From contig FR899627.1 of NCBI GenBank assembly GCA_000437435.1, forward strand, positions 145,290 to 209,289: a stretch of 64,000 nt of DNA, in the 5' to 3' direction. Source of the DNA: Clostridium sp. CAG:768. Its GTDB lineage: Bacteria > Cyanobacteriota > Vampirovibrionia > Gastranaerophilales > Gastranaerophilaceae. A program made the translations under genes and the position numbers. This document shows, one piece after another, positions 61,352 through 64,000 of the stretch (position 1 is the stretch's first letter; the number at the start of each line of letters is the position of its first letter). The notes below the pieces were generated by a model. The model was not told the DNA's origin and ran no database searches. It saw only the letters and a program-made list of their open reading frames with translations.

Positions 61352-61990
61352 CTATAATCCGCCATACATTTTTGAAAGAGGTTCTTTTTTGTCAGCAGGA
61401 ATAATTAACATTCCACTATACGGATTATTAGGATCTTTTACCATTCCGATTTTTTCTGTATAAAATCTTCTAGCCTCAGGCATAGCATTTAATCTGATAT
61501 TTCCGACACATTGAGCTTCATCACTTCGTCTTTGAGCAATTTGTAGTAATCTTGTTCCAACACCTTTGTAATAATCTAAATTTTTATTCCAAAAAGGTGT
61601 ATTAGGCATTGAATAATTTCTTAAATCATCAACTAAAACATGACTTGGATCTTCCCTATACATAATTCTGTCATAATCGAAATATTTATTAATTTTAGCT
61701 AAAACTTCCCCAATTAATTCATCTTTATTATTTTTCAAATAATAACGTTCATTTCCACAATCAAAATGCTTAAATACATTAACAAATTCATCTGTACCTT
61801 TTGTAGCATTTTTTAATAGAACATGCCCGATAAAACCCTCACCCATCATTCCGATATTCATATGAGTAAGTCGTTGAATATCTCCTGCACCTGTAAAAGA
61901 AGGTTTGTTTAATTTTACATTTCCATTACCTGATTGTAAATTTCCGCATTGATAGCGATACATATAATTGTTTTGAATATTAATAGCCAT
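61352..61990 (-). CDS. GNAT-like protein with PSFTG N-terminal motif
   Basis: 212 residues. N-terminus MAINIQNNYMYRYQCG followed by NKPSFTGAGD (about 28-37). C-terminal half shows a GNAT pattern: YKGVGTRLLQIAQRRSDEAQ (about 142-161) then PEARRFYTEKIGMVKDP. A TATAAA box lies 7 nt before ATG 61990, without a ribosome site. Heads the unit with 59956 and 59689. Function unknown. Confidence 0.65.
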   Translation of the reverse strand: MAINIQNNYMYRYQCGNLQSGNGNVKLNKPSFTGAGDIQRLTHMNIGMMGEGFIGHVLLKNATKGTDEFVNVFKHFDCGNERYYLKNNKDELIGEVLAKINKYFDYDRIMYREDPSHVLVDDLRNYSMPNTPFWNKNLDYYKGVGTRLLQIAQRRSDEAQCVGNIRLNAMPEARRFYTEKIGMVKDPNNPYSGMLIIPADKKEPLSKMYGGL

Positions 61991-62107
61991 AGTGATTTTT
62001 ATAAATGATATGAATTTTTAAAATTGCCTAAAAATAAAATTTTTATTAACAAAAGTTTATAAATCAATTTTTAGTGATAAAATTAAGAATTGAAAGAGAG
62101 GCATAAA

Positions 62108-62617
62108 ATGATTAATGAAAAATTAGAAAAAGCTTTTAACGACCAAATTAACAAAGAATTATATTCAGAATATCTATATCTTTCAATGCAAGCATATTTT
62201 GAAAGATTAAATCTTAAAGGTTTTGTAAACTGGATGTCTGTACAAGTTCAAGAAGAACATGCACATGCATTAGGAATGTTTGATTATTTGAACCAACGTG
62301 GTGGAAATGTTCAATTAGAAGCTATTGACAAACCAGAAACTGATTGGGAAACTCCTCTTGCTGTATTTGAACAAGTTTTGGAACATGAAGAATATGTTAC
62401 ATCAAGAATTAACGCTCTAATGGATGTAGCAGAAGAAACAAAAGATCGTGCAGCAATGTCATTCTTAAACTGGTACTTAAAAGAACAAGTTGAAGAAGAA
62501 GATAACGTAGGTAATGTATTAGCTACATTAAAACTTATCGGAGATGATAAAAAAGCTCTATTAATGCTTGATAAAGACTTAGCTACAAGAACATTTGTAC
62601 AACCTGTTATTGGATAA
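62108..62617 (+). CDS. ftnA: Ferritin
   Basis: 169 residues, non-haem bacterial ferritin. Four-helix bundle with ferroxidase residues in LYSEYLYLSMQAYF, VQEEHAHALGMFDYL (ExxH, about 50-53) and the later EQVEEEDNVGNVLATL (about 126-141). Stores iron and limits oxidative damage in an anaerobe. Start ATG 62108 after AGAGAGGC; an ATG 18 bp upstream overlaps that ribosome site. Shares one base with the GNAT gene (TAATG). Confidence 0.94.
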   Translation: MINEKLEKAFNDQINKELYSEYLYLSMQAYFERLNLKGFVNWMSVQVQEEHAHALGMFDYLNQRGGNVQLEAIDKPETDWETPLAVFEQVLEHEEYVTSRINALMDVAEETKDRAAMSFLNWYLKEQVEEEDNVGNVLATLKLIGDDKKALLMLDKDLATRTFVQPVIG

Positions 62618-63096
62618 TGAATTTTAAAATTGAAAAAGTTGAAAAACAAAATATAAAAGAACTTGCAAGTCTAGCTTATGCTATTTGGCATGAATACTGG
62701 ACTTGCATTCTTTCTCCTGAACAAATTGATTACATGGTAGAAAATTTTCAATCAGAACACGCTATAAATAAGCAAATTGAAAACGAAAATTACACATATT
62801 ATTTTATAATCCAAGATGGTCAAAAAGCAGGATATTTTGGAATATCAGACAAAAAAGATTACTTATTTTTATCAAAATTGTACATACAAAAAGATTTTAG
62901 ACATAAAGGGCTTGGAACAAAAGCCTTTGAAGAAATAAAACAACTTGCAAATGGCAAAAAAATTCAACTCACAGTAAACAAACATAATACAAATTCCATT
63001 AATGCCTATAAAAAATGGGGATTTAAAACAATAGATTCAGTTGTAACCGATATAGGCTCAGGTTTTGTAATGGACGATTATATTATGGAAGCATAA
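62617..63096 (+). CDS. GNAT-family N-acetyltransferase
   Basis: 159 residues. LSKLYIQKDFRHKGLGTKAFEEI (about 85-107, quoted in part) is the acetyl-CoA binding loop with the HKGLGT turn, followed by IQLTVNKHNTNSINAYKKWGF, typical of small-molecule acetyltransferases. Substrate unknown. Co-translated with ferritin by a 1-bp overlap. Terminator follows. Confidence 0.85.
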   Translation: MNFKIEKVEKQNIKELASLAYAIWHEYWTCILSPEQIDYMVENFQSEHAINKQIENENYTYYFIIQDGQKAGYFGISDKKDYLFLSKLYIQKDFRHKGLGTKAFEEIKQLANGKKIQLTVNKHNTNSINAYKKWGFKTIDSVVTDIGSGFVMDDYIMEA

Positions 63097-63131
63097 GCCA
63101 GCTTATTCTGCAACTGACTTTAAAATAAATG

Positions 63132-63164
63132 TAAGCCCCTGTAAAATACAGAGGCTGTTTTTTG
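63132..63164 (+). terminator. Terminator after the ferritin-GNAT operon
   Basis: AGCCCCTGTA pairs with TACAGAGGCT, with one C-A mismatch, loop AAA, then GT6. Confidence 0.82.
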
Positions 63165-63207
63165 TATAAGAAGGTGTGTAGAAAAGATTCGTATTTATGA
63201 TTAAGTT

Positions 63208-63999
63208 TCAGCTATTAACTGTTTTTGTACCCGCATTTCTGTATCCGAAACCTGCCCTATAACCAGATATAAAATACATAAAAGGTAATGCAGGCTCAAT
63301 CCATTTAAAACCTGATAAAATTCCTGCAGTTGCTATATCATCAGCGTGCAGAGCAATATCTAAAGCTTCAGGTCTGCGTTCATTATACAATCCTTTTTTA
63401 TTATTTTTTTCACCAAATAACGGATTAATACAATGTTTGCTCACAAAATTTGCAATATAACTTCCGCCAATAATTCCTGTTGCCGTAATTCCTGCAAGTA
63501 TTACAGCTAATTTTTTCATAGGAGTAAGCGGTTTAATTTTCTTTGCTTTTTCTAACTTTTCAGAAAGAAAAAGGGCACTACCGGCACCTACATTACATAG
63601 GAAGATATTTGCAAGATACTGGTATAAGCCCTCTTTGACCTTATCGGCCGTTCCTTTTCTAGTGATTTTATGTGTAGTTTTATCCGCTATAATACCGCCT
63701 GTCACACCACCAACTACCGGTATAAGACCTAAAAGAGACAACCTTTTTATTTCAGAAAAAATCTCCTTTGAATTTAGATTTTTCTTTTCAGGTAAAATTA
63801 CACTGAAAAGTTCTTTTTTCGCAGGAGATTCAGGAAGTTTATTGATTAATGTATCTATTTGTTTTGGAGATAATTCTTTTAATTTAGCAGTACGCAAAAT
63901 CCCTAAGATTTTTTCATCTTTAATTTTCGTTTTTTTAATAAATCCCTCAACAGCCTCTGTATGAACTTTTTGCAATTCAGAGAAATGCACTCTTTCCAT
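63208..63999 (-). CDS. Membrane protein of unknown function, possibly longer at the window edge
   Basis: 263 residues. Soluble N-terminal part (1-80) rich in Lys and Leu, with KELSPKQIDTLINKLPESP (about 55-73), then predicted helices near 88-105, 135-150, 162-185 and 238-255 with glycine-rich turns (GGVTGGIIADKTTHK). No family recognised. The ATG is at the last full codon of the window, so the true start may lie outside. No neighbour explains it. Confidence 0.55.
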   Translation of the reverse strand: MERVHFSELQKVHTEAVEGFIKKTKIKDEKILGILRTAKLKELSPKQIDTLINKLPESPAKKELFSVILPEKKNLNSKEIFSEIKRLSLLGLIPVVGGVTGGIIADKTTHKITRKGTADKVKEGLYQYLANIFLCNVGAGSALFLSEKLEKAKKIKPLTPMKKLAVILAGITATGIIGGSYIANFVSKHCINPLFGEKNNKKGLYNERRPEALDIALHADDIATAGILSGFKWIEPALPFMYFISGYRAGFGYRNAGTKTVNS

Positions 64000-64000
64000 T

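Noticed and set aside
1..64000. tRNA, rRNA, insertion sequences and prophage genes
   Set aside because: No T-loop pattern in a cloverleaf setting, no rRNA-like segment and no transposase or integrase was found; the small HTH genes alone do not make a prophage.

Overview
The window is a compact, AT-rich bacterial chromosome segment with about 65 protein genes, no recognisable tRNA, rRNA, CRISPR array or transposase, and short intergenic gaps. The gene set points to a non-photosynthetic relative of cyanobacteria, most likely a gut Gastranaerophilales (Melainabacteria / Vampirovibrionia). The reasons are a Gram-negative lipid A gene set (lpxD, lpxC, fabZ, lpxA, heptose adenylyltransferase), two [FeFe]-hydrogenases, PPi-type phosphofructokinase, HEAT-repeat proteins of the phycobilin-lyase type without any photosynthesis gene, plant/cyanobacterial-type GshA, and pilin-like proteins starting with FTLAEVLITLGIIGVVAA. 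The taxonomic call is inference from family content.

Layout. 0-6 kb: the 3' part of purB, then a sensory [FeFe]-hydrogenase cassette (2Fe-2S protein, HydS-like H-cluster/PAS protein, PP2C/SpoIIE phosphatase, second 2Fe-2S protein) and a second, catalytic-type [FeFe]-hydrogenase with its own promoter. 6-13 kb: dxr, a pilin-like gene broken by a C10 tract, priA, a PC4-like protein, and dapB and asd. 13-20 kb: heptose/lipid A operon (rfaE2, lpxD, lpxC, fabZ), two lineage-specific proteins, then lpxA behind a repeat-containing leader. 20-31 kb: M29 peptidase, glucokinase, holA, holB, PPi-PFK, an orphan histidine kinase, a HEAT protein, and an XRE/pilin divergent pair. 31-41 kb: glycosyltransferase, raiA, mntP, DUF4127, menG/ubiE, 2-hydroxyacid dehydrogenase, hsp20, a structured ncRNA candidate of about 370 nt, a small XRE/LuxR module flanked by shared palindromes, gshA, ksgA, ispE. 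41-54 kb: a LysM-like coiled-coil protein, a solitary oligopeptide ABC ATPase, amidohydrolase-bioY-rimI operon, two GGDEF proteins, a two-component system with tadA and DUF2400, and zinc-ribbon proteins. 54-64 kb: ArsB/NhaD permease, a small HTH pair, YkgJ-type protein with a GT39 glycosyltransferase, carbonic anhydrase, ferritin, and several lineage-specific proteins.

How it fits together: fermentative energy metabolism with H2 production and H2/redox sensing, LPS outer-membrane assembly, isoprenoid (dxr, ispE) and lysine/aspartate-family (asd, dapB) biosynthesis, and c-di-GMP signalling. Three features stand out beyond the ordinary annotation. At least seven genes have a -10 box placed 6-7 nt before the ATG with no Shine-Dalgarno, implying leaderless mRNAs. 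There is a structured RNA with a strong terminator at 37.27-37.65 kb. A pilin-like gene is switched out of frame by a homopolymeric C10 tract.
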